Part shown: positions 16,777-26,550 of the stretch, piece after piece
How the letters are laid out: each line of letters starts with the position of its first letter
Numbering within the stretch: position 1 is the first letter of the stretch
Source: CAVVYJ01 sp963752495
GTDB taxonomy: Bacteria > Pseudomonadota > Gammaproteobacteria > Burkholderiales > Methylophilaceae
Reading direction: 5' to 3'
Length of the DNA stretch: 64,000 nucleotides
Assembly (NCBI GenBank): GCA_963752495.1
Contig: CAVVYJ010000002.1
Span: 682,001 to 746,000, forward strand
Made by a program: the position numbers and the translations under genes
The notes under the pieces: model-generated
The model's database searches: none
Told to the model about the DNA's origin: nothing
What the model saw: only the letters and a program-made list of their open reading frames with translations

Positions 16777-18570
16777 ATGAAAAACATCCGTAATTTTTCC
16801 ATTATCGCGCATATTGACCATGGCAAGTCTACTCTGGCAGACCGCATTATCCATTTATGTGGGGGGTTGGAAGACCGCGAGATGGAAGCACAAGTCCTTG
16901 ATTCTATGGATATTGAGCGTGAGCGCGGCATAACTATCAAGGCGCAAACCGCAGCATTGAGTTACAAGGCGAACGATGGCCAAACCTATCAATTAAACCT
17001 CATTGACACACCTGGTCACGTCGATTTTAGCTACGAGGTATCACGTTCGCTATCTGCTTGCGAAGGCGCGTTGCTGGTGGTGGATGCCAGCCAGGGGGTA
17101 GAGGCGCAGAGTGTGGCCAATTGTTATACCGCGATTGATCTTGGGGTGGAAGTGACGCCGGTGTTGAATAAAATTGATTTGCCTTCTGCAGACCCCGAGC
17201 GCGTTTGCCAAGAAATCGAAGATGTTATTGGCGTGGATGCAAGCGATGCAGTACGTTGCTCTGCCAAGACAGGGGAGGGCGTGCGCGATGTTCTGGAAGC
17301 CGTTGTTGCAAAAGTGCCGCCACCAAAAGGTAATGTGGATGGGCCTCTCAAGGCATTAGTGATAGATGCCTGGTTTGATAATTATGTCGGCGTAGTGATG
17401 CTGGTGCGCATGGTCGATGGCGTGTTGCGCCCGAAAGAAAAGATTCGGTTGATGGCTACAGGTGCACAGCATCTGTGCGAGCAGGTGGGTGTGTTTACGC
17501 CCAAATCATTGCAAAAGACAGCGCTTTCCGCAGGTGAGGTGGGCTTTGTGATTGCCGGCATTAAATCATTGGCGGATGCCAAGGTGGGCGACACAGTAAC
17601 CCATGCGGACAAGCCAGCAGCTGCGCCTCTGGCAGGCTTTAAAGAGGTGAAGCCGCAAGTATTTGCAGGGCTTTATCCGGTGGAGTCGAATCAATTTGAA
17701 GCACTCAGAACTGCGCTGGAAAAACTGAGTCTGAACGATTCAAGTTTGTTGTTTGAGCCAGAAAACTCCACGGCATTGGGCTTTGGCTTTAGGTGTGGAT
17801 TTTTGGGCTTGTTGCACATGGAAATTGTGCAGGAACGCCTAGAGCGCGAGTATGACATGGACTTGATTACTACTGCGCCAACAGTAGTGTACGAGCTTTT
17901 GCTTAAAGATGGTTCAGTCCAGCAAATCGAGAATCCTTCGCGTTTACCCGATTTATCGCGCATTGAGGAGATACGTGAGCCCGTGATTAACGTGCATTTG
18001 CTGATGCCGCAAGACTACGTTGGCCCAGTGATGACGTTATGCAATAACAAACGCGGCATTCAAAAAAATATGCAATACTTGGGCAGGCAAGTGATGTTGA
18101 GTTACGAGATGCCGCTCAATGAAGTGGTGCTGGATTTTTTTGATAAGCTCAAGTCTGTTTCGCGCGGTTATGCCAGCATGGATTATGAGTTTTTGGAATT
18201 TCGCGCGGCCGATTTGGTAAAGCTTGATATTATGGTGAATGGTGAACGCGTAGATGCGCTGAGTTTGATTGTGCACCGCGCCAATAGTCGCTACCGTGGC
18301 GGCGAAGTGGCGGCGAAAATGCGCGAACTGATTCCGCGCCAGATGTTTGATGTGGCGATTCAGGCTGCAATTGGCGCGAATATCATTGCGCGTGAAACGG
18401 TTAAAGCGATGCGTAAAAACGTGATTGCAAAATGTTACGGTGGCGATATTACGCGTAAACGCAAGTTGTTGGAGAAACAAAAAGAAGGCAAAAAACGCAT
18501 GAAACAAGTGGGCAATGTGGAAATTCCGCAAGAAGCGTTTTTGGCGATACTTAGAGTTGAAGACAAATAA
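16777..18570 (+). CDS. lepA: elongation factor 4 (LepA), ribosome back-translocase GTPase
   Basis: A 597-residue translational GTPase. G1 AHIDHGKST is near residue 11, G2/G3 RGITIKAQTA and DTPGHVDF follow, NKIDLP is near residue 131, and the LepA-specific C-terminal domain ends in RKRKLLEKQKEGKKRMK. It acts on stalled or mispaused ribosomes. It lies immediately before the signal peptidase gene, the conserved lepA-lepB order. Confidence 0.96.
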   Translation: MKNIRNFSIIAHIDHGKSTLADRIIHLCGGLEDREMEAQVLDSMDIERERGITIKAQTAALSYKANDGQTYQLNLIDTPGHVDFSYEVSRSLSACEGALLVVDASQGVEAQSVANCYTAIDLGVEVTPVLNKIDLPSADPERVCQEIEDVIGVDASDAVRCSAKTGEGVRDVLEAVVAKVPPPKGNVDGPLKALVIDAWFDNYVGVVMLVRMVDGVLRPKEKIRLMATGAQHLCEQVGVFTPKSLQKTALSAGEVGFVIAGIKSLADAKVGDTVTHADKPAAAPLAGFKEVKPQVFAGLYPVESNQFEALRTALEKLSLNDSSLLFEPENSTALGFGFRCGFLGLLHMEIVQERLEREYDMDLITTAPTVVYELLLKDGSVQQIENPSRLPDLSRIEEIREPVINVHLLMPQDYVGPVMTLCNNKRGIQKNMQYLGRQVMLSYEMPLNEVVLDFFDKLKSVSRGYASMDYEFLEFRAADLVKLDIMVNGERVDALSLIVHRANSRYRGGEVAAKMRELIPRQMFDVAIQAAIGANIIARETVKAMRKNVIAKCYGGDITRKRKLLEKQKEGKKRMKQVGNVEIPQEAFLAILRVEDK

Positions 18571-18586
18571 GGATAGAGAACAAATA

Positions 18587-19427
18587 ATGGAATGGCTATT
18601 TTTTGGATTGATTGCATTGGGTTTAGTGGGTGTGTTCTACAGCATCATCAGCTTTCCACTGTTCATGATTTTAATTCTCGTCCTTACAGGTGTTATTTGG
18701 CTGGTGGATTATCTGTTTTTTCAGAAAAAACGCTCAGCAGGCTTCTGCAGACCCCGTGGCAGTAGAATACGCTAAAAGTTTTTTCCCCGTGATTTTGTTG
18801 GTATTTTTAATTCGTTCTTTTGTTGCCGAGCCTTTCAAAATCCCGTCTGGCTCTATGATGCCAACCTTGCTTGCTGGAGATTATATTTTGGTGAATAAGT
18901 ACACTTATGGGTTGCGTGTACCGCTCATAAACAGCGTTTTTTATGAGGTTAACCAACCCAAGCGTGGTGATGTCATTGTGTTTCATTTTCCTCCGGAGCC
19001 GAAGGTGGACTATATCAAGCGCATTGTAGGATTGCCGGGTGACAAGATTCAATATAAAGATAAACGCTTGACGATCAATGGCAAAGCGCTTCTGGTGGAT
19101 GAGGTGGGTAATTACGACTATGCTAAAGAGGGTGCTAATGTTGTGAGTGCGCATCATATGCAAGAGCATCTTGGTGAAGTAAAACACAGTATCCTTATTG
19201 AAGATGGTTATAATTACTACTATCCAGGTAGTCTTGGCGATAGACTAATGAATGGTGAGGTAATTACCGTTCCATCAGGGCACTACTATGCAATGGGGGA
19301 TAATCGCGACAATAGTTCTGATAGTCGTGTGTGGGGATTTGTCCCAGATAAAAATCTCGTTGGTAGGGCATTTTTTATATGGTTTAATTTTGATAAGTTT
19401 GGCAGAATCGGCAGTTCAATCCATTAA
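18587..19427 (+). CDS. lepB: signal peptidase I, one-base frameshift near 18725
   Basis: Inner-membrane protease that removes signal peptides; essential. N-terminal transmembrane helices begin at MEWLFFGLIALGLVG. The catalytic Ser is in KIPSGSMMPTL, the Lys in DYIKRIVGLPGDKI, and the C-terminal GDNRDNSSDSR motif is present. The frame breaks in six A (18725-18730); five A joins LFFQK to NAQQASADPVAVEYA, giving about 279 residues. Because the enzyme is essential, a sequencing error is the simplest explanation. The ATG at 18587 is 16 bp after lepA. Confidence 0.92.
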
Positions 19428-19441
19428 ATTTAACGGAGAAA

Positions 19442-19819
19442 ATGATGAATAAATATGATTTTAAAAAACAAGATGGTATGACATTTATGGGTTTTATCAT
19501 TGTTGCTGCTTTTCTAATTTCGATCATTCTTGCAGGCGTAAAAATTGTGCCTGATTACATTGAGTTTGCCGGTGTTAAGAAGATTGTTCAGCGAATTGCC
19601 AGTCAACCAGAGTTTGATCAAATGAGTAAAAAAGACATTATTGAGGCTTTTGATAAAGCTGCAATCGCAGGTTATGTCACAGTAATTAAGGGCGCTGACT
19701 TGCAGATTACTAAAGACGCAAACGGAAAACAAGTGGTCACTGCTGAATATCAAGTGGTTAAGCCATTGGCGTTTAATTTGAGCGCACTGATGGACTTTAA
19801 GGCCTCTACTGAGAAATAA
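19442..19819 (+). CDS. DUF4845 membrane protein
   Basis: A 125-residue protein with one N-terminal transmembrane segment (GMTFMGFIIVAAFLISIILAG-like, about residues 11-31) and a periplasmic domain including VKIVPDYIEFAGVKKIVQ. This is the small DUF4845 protein typically found between lepB and rnc in betaproteobacteria. Its function is unknown; its position suggests a link to the secretion/RNA-processing operon. ATG 19445 is an equally possible start. Confidence 0.8.
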   Translation: MMNKYDFKKQDGMTFMGFIIVAAFLISIILAGVKIVPDYIEFAGVKKIVQRIASQPEFDQMSKKDIIEAFDKAAIAGYVTVIKGADLQITKDANGKQVVTAEYQVVKPLAFNLSALMDFKASTEK

Positions 19820-19826
19820 TAATCTT

Positions 19827-20495
19827 ATGGCACTCGATAGTCTTCAGCAGCAACTTGGCTATCAGTTTAAAAATCTCGCGCTAATAACGCAAGCGTTAAC
19901 ACACAGAAGCTACGCAGCGAATAACAACGAGCGGCTCGAGTTTTTGGGAGATGGTGCACTCAATTATATTATTGCGCATCAACTGTTTGAGCGTTTTCAA
20001 AAGTTGTCAGAAGGTGATTTAAGCCGTTTGCGCGCGCAGTTAGTCAAAGAATCTACTTTGTATGAAATTGCACAAACGTTAAACCTTGGAGAATTTCTCA
20101 AGCTGGGAGAGGGCGAGCTCAAGAGCGCTGGCTGGAGACGCCCCTCCATTTTGGCAGATGCCTTGGAAGCTTTAATTGGCGCGGTTTATCTGGATGGCGG
20201 GCATGAAGCCGCAGAGCAGCTTGTTATAAAGTTGTATACGCAAAAACTAACTACGATAGATCCGACAATTATCGACAAGGATGCAAAATCACTCCTGCAG
20301 GAATATTTGCAGAGCAGAAAAATTGATCTCCCAGATTATCAGGTTGTTAATATTGAAGGCGAAGCACATGCGCAAACGTTTCAAGTCTCTTGCAATATCA
20401 TCAATTTAAAAATCCATACCACAGGCGAAGGCACTAGCCGGCGTGCGGCAGAGCAACATGCCGCACAACTTGCTTTAGCACAAATTATTAAGTGA
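19827..20495 (+). CDS. rnc: ribonuclease III
   Basis: Double-strand-specific endoribonuclease that processes rRNA precursors; the processing stems it would cut flank the 16S and 23S genes in this window. The catalytic domain carries NNERLEFLGDGALNYII near residue 33, and DALEALIGAVYLDGG near residue 112. The C-terminal dsRNA-binding domain ends in GTSRRAAEQHAAQLAL. It is 222 residues, normal length. Confidence 0.95.
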   Translation: MALDSLQQQLGYQFKNLALITQALTHRSYAANNNERLEFLGDGALNYIIAHQLFERFQKLSEGDLSRLRAQLVKESTLYEIAQTLNLGEFLKLGEGELKSAGWRRPSILADALEALIGAVYLDGGHEAAEQLVIKLYTQKLTTIDPTIIDKDAKSLLQEYLQSRKIDLPDYQVVNIEGEAHAQTFQVSCNIINLKIHTTGEGTSRRAAEQHAAQLALAQIIK

Positions 20496-20502
20496 AAAAC
20501 AA

Positions 20503-21393
20503 TTGATTAAACAAACATTCAGATGTGGCACAGTCGCCATTGTTGGCCGTCCTAACGTGGGGAAATCCACCTTACTTAATCACATTCTTGGACTTAAACT
20601 CAGCATCACTTCACGCAAGGCGCAAACTACAAGGCATCGCTTGCTGGGTATACACACAACGGAAGATACACAGTTTTTATTTGTGGACACGCCAGGGTTT
20701 CAGCAAAAACATCTGAACGCACTTAACAAAAGTTTAAATAAAACTGTCACACAAGTGCTCACTGAAGTTGACGTAGTTTTGTTTGTGATTGAGCCGATGA
20801 AATTGGGTGATGCTGACAAAAAAGTACTTGAACTATTGCCAAAGAATAAGCCTGTGTTGCTGGTTGTAAATAAAGCGGATTTAATGGGAGACAAAAGTAA
20901 TTTGTTACCACTCATTCAAGATTTTGATTTGTTACATGATTTTGCTGCCATTGTTCCTGTCAGCGCCAAGAAAAATCAGCATCTGGATGAGCTTCTAGCG
21001 GCAACTAGAGTTTATTTGCCTGAGCAACCTGCGATTTATGGTGAGGATGAATTAACAGATAAAAATGAGCGTTTTTTAGCCGCAGAAATGATACGTGAAA
21101 AGATCTTTCGCCTGCTTGGTGACGAAGTGCCTTATTCAGTTGCGGTGGAAATTGAAAAATTCGAAACGGTTAAAAATCTGCGCCGTATTTTTGCTGCAAT
21201 TATTGTAGATAAAGATAGCCAGAAACCAATGATTATTGGCAAAGGTGGCGAAAAGCTTAAACAAATTTCTACAGAAGCAAGACAAGATATGGAAAAGCTT
21301 TTTGGTAGCAAGGTGTATTTAGAAACTTGGGTAAAAGTAAAAGGCGGTTGGGCGGATGACGAGCGCGCGCTGAAATCGCTAGGTTATGAGTAG
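20503..21393 (+). CDS. era: GTPase Era, 16S rRNA maturation
   Basis: A 296-residue protein. The GTPase domain has GRPNVGKSTLLN near residue 16, DTPGF near residue 64 and NKADL near residue 124. A C-terminal KH domain (PMIIGKGGEKLKQISTEARQ) binds the 3' end of 16S rRNA. In this frame the only start before the conserved FRCGTVAIVG is TTG at 20503, eight bases after the rnc stop, without a clear Shine-Dalgarno. A GTG overlapping the rnc stop (20492) is in a different frame and stops at once. Confidence 0.92.
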   Translation: MIKQTFRCGTVAIVGRPNVGKSTLLNHILGLKLSITSRKAQTTRHRLLGIHTTEDTQFLFVDTPGFQQKHLNALNKSLNKTVTQVLTEVDVVLFVIEPMKLGDADKKVLELLPKNKPVLLVVNKADLMGDKSNLLPLIQDFDLLHDFAAIVPVSAKKNQHLDELLAATRVYLPEQPAIYGEDELTDKNERFLAAEMIREKIFRLLGDEVPYSVAVEIEKFETVKNLRRIFAAIIVDKDSQKPMIIGKGGEKLKQISTEARQDMEKLFGSKVYLETWVKVKGGWADDERALKSLGYE

Positions 21394-21414
21394 CCAAAGT
21401 TAAGCCAGATTTTT

Positions 21415-22136
21415 ATGGCAATCAATTCAACGCATCGTCAAGATAACCAATCGGTGTATGTGCTGCATACCTACCCGTTCAAAGAAACTAGTTTGGTGGC
21501 AGAGCTCTTCACCAAGCAATTTGGACGCGTGGCTACGGTGGCAAAAGGCGCGCGTAGGCCGCGTTCTGCCATGCGCGGACAGCTACAGTCATTTCAAATG
21601 TTTGCGGCTACATGGTCTGGTAAAAATGAGCTTAAAACACTGCATGGCTTGGAGTGGTCGGATAGCTTGGTTTCTCTGCAAGGCGAGGCGCTGATGTGCG
21701 GCTTTTATTTAAATGAGTTGTTACTGCGTTTATTACCACGTGAAGATGCACATGAGGCCTTATTTGAGTATTATCAAGCGACCATTAAAACGTTGGCAAA
21801 GGGTAGGGATCTAGCCACACACCTGCGCCGCTTCGAGCTGAAACTGTTGCAAGAAATGGGCTATGCTGTGCCACTTACCACGGATGAAAATAACGAGGCA
21901 GTTTTACAGGATAAGTTATATCGTTATGAGGCGGAATATGGTGCCAGCGCATTTAACAAAACCAAAAATGGCGTACAATTGAGCGGAAAAACCTTGCTAG
22001 ACATGGCGAACGACGATTATGGAGCACACAAACGCAACAGCAAAGTAAGCAATTGATGCGTTATTTGCTCGCACACTATTTGGGTGATAAACCTTTGCAT
22101 ACAAGACAATTACTCATAGATTTACAGGGTTTATAG
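21415..22136 (+). CDS. recO: DNA repair protein RecO, one-base frameshift near 22020
   Basis: Mediator of RecF-pathway recombinational repair. The N-terminal OB fold (VYVLHTYPFKETSLVAELFT) and helical domain (ALMCGFYLNELLLRLLPRED) are clear. As written, the frame ends early at 22056. Inserting one T at 22020/22021 (GATTAT-T-GGAGC) continues through QSKQLMRYLLAHYLGDKPLH to the TAG at 22134-22136, giving the usual ~240 residues. Like the sdhD break, this is a missing base rather than an extra one. Confidence 0.85.
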
Positions 22137-22137
22137 G

Positions 22138-22863
22138 ATGATTAAATTAGGTGTCAATATCGACCACGTTGCAACGCTTCGGCAGGCACGTGGCACAAAA
22201 TATCCAAGTGTGATTCAGGCAGCACTGCGCGCTGAGCAATCGGGCGCAGATAGCATCACGCTACATCTGCGCGAAGATCGCCGTCATATGCAAGATGCAG
22301 ATATTTTTGCATTGCGCCCGTTGCTACAAACTAAAATGAATCTGGAATGTGCAGTGACGGACGAGATGATTGGTATCGCCCTTCAAGTGGCGCCTCAGGA
22401 TGTTTGTTTAGTGCCTGAGCGGCGTGAAGAGCGCACCACTGAGGGTGGACTTGATGTGATTGCGCATTTCGATAAAGTCGCTGCTGCTACAAAAAAATTG
22501 GGCGATGCAGGCATTCGCGTCTCGCTTTTTATTGCGCCGGATATCGCACAAATTGATGCTTCCAAAAAAGCGGGTGCACCAGTGATTGAATTGCATACTG
22601 GCACTTTTGCTGATGCGGAGGACGAAGCTGCCCAATTGCATGAATTAAATCGCATCAAAGCCGCTTTGCAACATGCATTAAGTCTAGGTTTGGTAGTAAA
22701 TGCAGGCCATGGATTGAATAATCACAATGTTCACAAAATAGCCGCATTAAAAGGCATTGAAGAGCTGAATATTGGTCATGCCATAGTTGCGCATGCGCTG
22801 TTTGTGGGTTGGGACAACGCTGTGCGCGAGATGAAAACTTTGATGCGCGAAGCTGCGAAATGA
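22138..22863 (+). CDS. pdxJ: pyridoxine 5'-phosphate synthase
   Basis: Final ring-closing step of DXP-dependent vitamin B6 synthesis, condensing 3-amino-2-oxopropyl phosphate with 1-deoxyxylulose 5-phosphate. It is 241 residues with IKLGVNIDHVATLRQARGT at the start, LHLREDRRHM near residue 42, and NAGHGLNNHNV near residue 190. It starts one base after the recO stop and overlaps acpS by four bases. Confidence 0.95.
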   Translation: MIKLGVNIDHVATLRQARGTKYPSVIQAALRAEQSGADSITLHLREDRRHMQDADIFALRPLLQTKMNLECAVTDEMIGIALQVAPQDVCLVPERREERTTEGGLDVIAHFDKVAAATKKLGDAGIRVSLFIAPDIAQIDASKKAGAPVIELHTGTFADAEDEAAQLHELNRIKAALQHALSLGLVVNAGHGLNNHNVHKIAALKGIEELNIGHAIVAHALFVGWDNAVREMKTLMREAAK

Positions 22864-23237
22864 TTTTTGGAGTAGGCACTGACATCGTCGAAGTCGCGCG
22901 CATCGAAGACTCTCTCAATCAATTTGGTGATGCGTTTGCAGAGAAAATTTTGGCGGAAAGCGAGTTTGCGAGTTATCGCGAATCACGCATTAAGGCGCGC
23001 TTCTTAGCCAAGCGCTTCGCGGCAAAAGAAGCCTTCTCTAAAGCGCTTGGCACTGGTTTGCGTGCGCCAGCGACGTTTCAGAATATCGCAATCTCACATG
23101 ATAAATTGGGTAAACCGATTTTGCTGCTGGCGGCCGAGTTGCAGACCTTTTTAACCTCCAAAAATATCCAAAATATGCATATTAGCATTAGCGATGAGAA
23201 GAACCTCGCGGCTGCGTTCGTCATACTGGAAACATGA
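22860..23237 (+). CDS. acpS: holo-[acyl-carrier-protein] synthase
   Basis: Transfers 4'-phosphopantetheine from CoA to acyl carrier protein. The protein is 125 residues and starts MIFGVGTDIVEVARIED, with the metal-binding Asp in GTDIV and RFAAKEAFSKALGTG near residue 56. ATG 22860 overlaps the pdxJ stop (ATGA), which decides the start. The 3' end overlaps the next gene's ATG the same way. The recO-pdxJ-acpS order is common in proteobacteria. Confidence 0.94.
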   Translation: MIFGVGTDIVEVARIEDSLNQFGDAFAEKILAESEFASYRESRIKARFLAKRFAAKEAFSKALGTGLRAPATFQNIAISHDKLGKPILLLAAELQTFLTSKNIQNMHISISDEKNLAAAFVILET

Positions 23238-24035
23238 CAGAAGCGCCAGATTTTGAGCGTCGATTTGCTGGCGTACGTCGTTTATATGGCGAAGCGGGCT
23301 TGGATAAATTTCAGGCTACGCATTTGGTTGTGGTCGGCATAGGTGGAGTTGGCTCTTGGGCGGCCGAGGCACTGGCGCGCAATGCCGTTGGTGCGATTAC
23401 CTTGGTCGATTTGGATAATATTGCAGAATCTAACGTCAATCGTCAATTGCATGCTGTAGATGGTGCGTTTGGTAAAGCCAAAGTGACGCGCAATGCGTGA
23501 ACGGATTTTCACCATCAATCCAAACTGCATGGTGACGGAGGTTGAAGAGTTCATCACGCCTGAAAGTATCGAAAAACTACTTAATTTTCACATAGATGGA
23601 ATAGTGGATTGCATTGATGACGCCAAAGCTAAAGCCGCACTGGCAGCGTTTTGCAAAGCAAAGAAAATCCCGCTGGTGATGACAGGCGGCGCGGGTGGGC
23701 GTTTGGATGCGACACGTATCAAAACGGCCGATTTGGCCAATGTAACCAATGATAAGTTGTTGGCAAAAGTGCGCAATATTTTGCGTAAGGATTATGGCTT
23801 TGCCAAAGGTAAAGATGGCGTCAATATTAAGCAAAATAAGATGTGTGTTTTGTGCGTTTATTCAGATGAGACAGCGATGATGCCAGAAGCTAGTAATGGC
23901 AAGGCTTGCGAGGCTGATGACGCAGACATTGCAATTACGGGTTTAAATTGCGCCGGCTATGGTTCCAGTGTTTGCGTCACCGCGCCGTTTGGATTCGCTG
24001 CCGCGGGTTTAATGTTAAGCCAATTGCTTGATTGA
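23234..24035 (+). CDS. tcdA: tRNA threonylcarbamoyladenosine dehydratase (TcdA/CsdL), one-base frameshift near 23492
   Basis: ThiF/E1-like ATP-dependent enzyme that cyclises t6A to ct6A at tRNA position 37. The N-terminus has RFAGVRRLYGEAGLDKF, the nucleotide-binding VVGIGGVGSWAAEALARNAVG, and VDLDNIAESNVNRQLHA; the C-terminal half has DCIDDAKAKAAL and GYGSSVCVTAPFG. The frame breaks at CGCAATGCG (23492-23493); one A fewer joins GKAKVTR to MRERIFTINPNC. Expected length is about 266 residues. The last 21 bases overlap cbbR tail to tail. Confidence 0.88.
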
Positions 24036-24962
24036 GCTTGGTAGCGCCGAAGCGAACATTTCGTTCAATATTTCACCGCCTTTTTCTAACATAAAATATC
24101 GAAACGCTTCGGCCGCTTGTGACGTATTGCGTTTATTTAGTGCGACCACGTGCCAAGTGCGGATAATCGGCGTATTTTGAATATCTAGAATAGCGACCTG
24201 CTTGTGAGTAAGCTCGCTACCAATGGTGTGCAGCGACACGAACGAAATACCCAAATTAGCCATGACGGCGCGTTTGATGGTTTCGTTGCTCGACATTTCC
24301 ATGCTGACAATTGGTGCAATATTGTGCTCAGAGAAGTATTTTTCCATTATAAATCGCGTCCCAGAGCCTGGCTCGCGCGAAATCATTTCATATTGCGTTA
24401 GAGCATCTGCTGGTATGTTTACTTTGTCTACAAGCGGGTTATTGGGGCTAGCAATAAATACGTGCGGATGTTTAGCAAATGGTTCGGCACGCGTGTCAAT
24501 TTCTTTTGGTGGCAAACCCATTATCGCAATATCAATTTCGCCATCTCGCAATAGTTCAACTAACTGCTGGCGGTTACGCGCTTCAATTTTAATCTGCAAG
24601 TTCGGAAAGTCTTTTTTAAACTCTAACAGCATATGTGGCAGAAAGTACTTTGCCGTACTCACCACACCGATTTTTAATTGCCTGATCTGTGTGCCGCGAA
24701 AACGCTCCATCATGGTTGCAGCTTCGTTAAGTGTGCTGGAAACACGTCGCGCATATAGTAAAAAGTACTCTCCGGCGGAGGTAAGCTCTACTTTGCGCTT
24801 CTCGCGTGTGAACAAGCTTACTCCAATATCATCTTCCATTTCCTTGATTTGCAGCGAAACCGCAGGTGCGGTGATGTGCAATTCCTCTGCGGCACGTGTA
24901 AAGCTGGCATGTTTAGCAGCACTCATAAAGATTCTGATTTGGCGTAGCGTGAGGTTTCGCAT
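24015..24962 (-). CDS. cbbR: LysR-family regulator of the Calvin cycle genes
   Basis: A 315-residue LysR protein. The N-terminal helix-turn-helix spans about residues 4-60 (TLRQIRIFMSAAKHASFTRA, then LHITAPAVSLQIKEME), followed by a periplasmic-binding-protein-like effector domain. Its position, divergent from and 98 bp from the RubisCO large-subunit gene, is the classic CbbR arrangement. CbbR usually senses metabolites such as RuBP, PEP or NADPH; the ligand here cannot be read from sequence. Confidence 0.88.
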   Translation of the reverse strand: MRNLTLRQIRIFMSAAKHASFTRAAEELHITAPAVSLQIKEMEDDIGVSLFTREKRKVELTSAGEYFLLYARRVSSTLNEAATMMERFRGTQIRQLKIGVVSTAKYFLPHMLLEFKKDFPNLQIKIEARNRQQLVELLRDGEIDIAIMGLPPKEIDTRAEPFAKHPHVFIASPNNPLVDKVNIPADALTQYEMISREPGSGTRFIMEKYFSEHNIAPIVSMEMSSNETIKRAVMANLGISFVSLHTIGSELTHKQVAILDIQNTPIIRTWHVVALNKRNTSQAAEAFRYFMLEKGGEILNEMFASALPSSIKQLA

Positions 24963-25060
24963 AAGAAATACTTAATCATACATAAAGAATTTATTAATAT
25001 AACTTAACTTTAAAGTTTAATAAAGTAGCGTATCGAAACCTAAAGCTGAAAGGTGAAAGT
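24963..25060. promoter_or_regulatory. cbbR-cbbL divergent control region with a 12-bp palindrome
   Basis: This 98-bp AT-rich gap between the two divergent genes must hold the promoters of both. It contains the perfect palindrome AACTTTAAAGTT (25006-25017) and, to its left, further TTA/TNA-type half sites (TTAATCATACATAAAG, ATTTATTAATAT) as expected for LysR T-N11-A sites. No clean -10/-35 pair stands out. Confidence 0.5.
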
Positions 25061-26539
25061 ATGATGGGCAATCAAACCATGAAAGAGGGCAAAGAACGCT
25101 ACAAGGCTGGCGTGTTGCCCTATAAAAAAATGGGCTATTGGCAGCCCGATTATCAACCCAAAGATACCGATTTACTTGCCATGTTTCGTATTACCCCACA
25201 ACCAGGGTCAGACCCCGAAGAAGTTGCGGCAGCTGTTGCAGGCGAATCTTCCACCGCGACTTGGACGGTTGTGTGGACAGACCGTTTAACTGCTTGCGAA
25301 CTCTATCGCGCCAAAGCTTACCGTGTTGACCAAGTGCCAAATACTGGCGAAGGCACAAAAACTGAAGCGCAGTATTTTGCTTACATTGCTTATGAATTAG
25401 ATTTATTTGAAGGCGGTTCAATCGCAAACTTAACAGCGTCCATCATCGGTAATGTCTTCGGTATGAAGGCAGTGAAGGCCTTGCGTTTAGAAGATATGCG
25501 TATTCCGGTAGCTTATCTCAAAACATTTCAAGGCCCAGCCACAGGTGTGATTGTTGAAAGAGAAAGGCTAGATAAGTTTGGCCGTCCTTTATTGGGTGCT
25601 ACGACTAAACCAAAATTGGGGCTTTCTGGCCGTAACTACGGCCGCGTGGTATATGAAGGCCTTAAAGGTGGCTTGGACTTTATGAAAGATGATGAAAACA
25701 TCAATTCACAAGTATTTATGCATTGGCGCGACCGTTTTCTGTACTGTATGGATGCCGTGAATAAGGCTTCTGCCGCGACTGGGGAAGTGAAAGGCCATTA
25801 TTTAAACGTGACCGCAGGCACCATGGAGGAAATGTATCGGCGTGCAGAGTTTGCCAAAGAACTAGGCAGCGTCATTATCATGATTGACTTGGTTATTGGC
25901 TACACCGCAATACAAAGCATGGCGCTGTGGGCACGTCAAAACGACATGATTCTGCATTTGCACCGCGCTGGCAATTCGACTTATTCGCGTCAAAAGAACC
26001 ACGGCATGAATTTCCGTGTGATTTGTAAGTGGATGCGTATGGCGGGGGTGGATCATATTCACGCAGGTACGGTGGTGGGTAAGCTGGAAGGTGACCCTGC
26101 GATGATTAAAGGCTTTTACGACACATTGCTTGACGACCATACACCGCAAAATTTGGAGCATGGTTTGTTCTTTGAGCAAGATTGGGCGTCGCTCAACAAA
26201 TGTATGCCCGTGGCATCTGGAGGTATACACGCTGGTCAGATGCACCAGTTGCTGACCTACTTGGGTGACGATGTAGTATTACAGTTTGGGGGTGGGACAA
26301 TAGGTCATCCACAAGGCATTCAAGCGGGTGCTGTGGCTAACCGTGTGGCGTTAGAGACGATGGTGCTAGCGCGTAACGAAGGCCGTGATATTTGGAACGA
26401 AGGTCCGCAGATTCTGCAAGATGCGGCCAAATGGTGCGGCCCACTCAGAGCTGCGATTGATACGTGGAAGGATATTACTTTTAACTATGAATCAACAGAT
26501 ACAGCCGATTTCGTGCCGACCGCGACAACCAGCTTTTAG
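25061..26539 (+). CDS. cbbL: RubisCO large subunit, form IC (red type)
   Basis: Carboxylates ribulose-1,5-bisphosphate. It is 492 residues with the red-type N-terminus KERYKAGVLPYKKMGYW. The active-site GATTKPKLGLSGRNYG (catalytic Lys) is near residue 184, and GGLDFMKDDENINSQ with the carbamylated-Lys region is near residue 206. HRAGNSTYSRQKNHG is the loop-6 side and SGGIHAGQMHQL follows. Red-type features and a CbbX activase next door agree. AAAGGTGAAAG precedes the ATG; 25064 is an alternative start. Confidence 0.97.
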   Translation: MMGNQTMKEGKERYKAGVLPYKKMGYWQPDYQPKDTDLLAMFRITPQPGSDPEEVAAAVAGESSTATWTVVWTDRLTACELYRAKAYRVDQVPNTGEGTKTEAQYFAYIAYELDLFEGGSIANLTASIIGNVFGMKAVKALRLEDMRIPVAYLKTFQGPATGVIVERERLDKFGRPLLGATTKPKLGLSGRNYGRVVYEGLKGGLDFMKDDENINSQVFMHWRDRFLYCMDAVNKASAATGEVKGHYLNVTAGTMEEMYRRAEFAKELGSVIIMIDLVIGYTAIQSMALWARQNDMILHLHRAGNSTYSRQKNHGMNFRVICKWMRMAGVDHIHAGTVVGKLEGDPAMIKGFYDTLLDDHTPQNLEHGLFFEQDWASLNKCMPVASGGIHAGQMHQLLTYLGDDVVLQFGGGTIGHPQGIQAGAVANRVALETMVLARNEGRDIWNEGPQILQDAAKWCGPLRAAIDTWKDITFNYESTDTADFVPTATTSF

Positions 26540-26550
26540 GAGAAACTATT

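Noticed and set aside
25061..26539. First idea of a form II RubisCO (cbbM)
   Set aside because: The 492-residue length, red-type N-terminus, adjacent small-subunit gene and CbbX show form IC.
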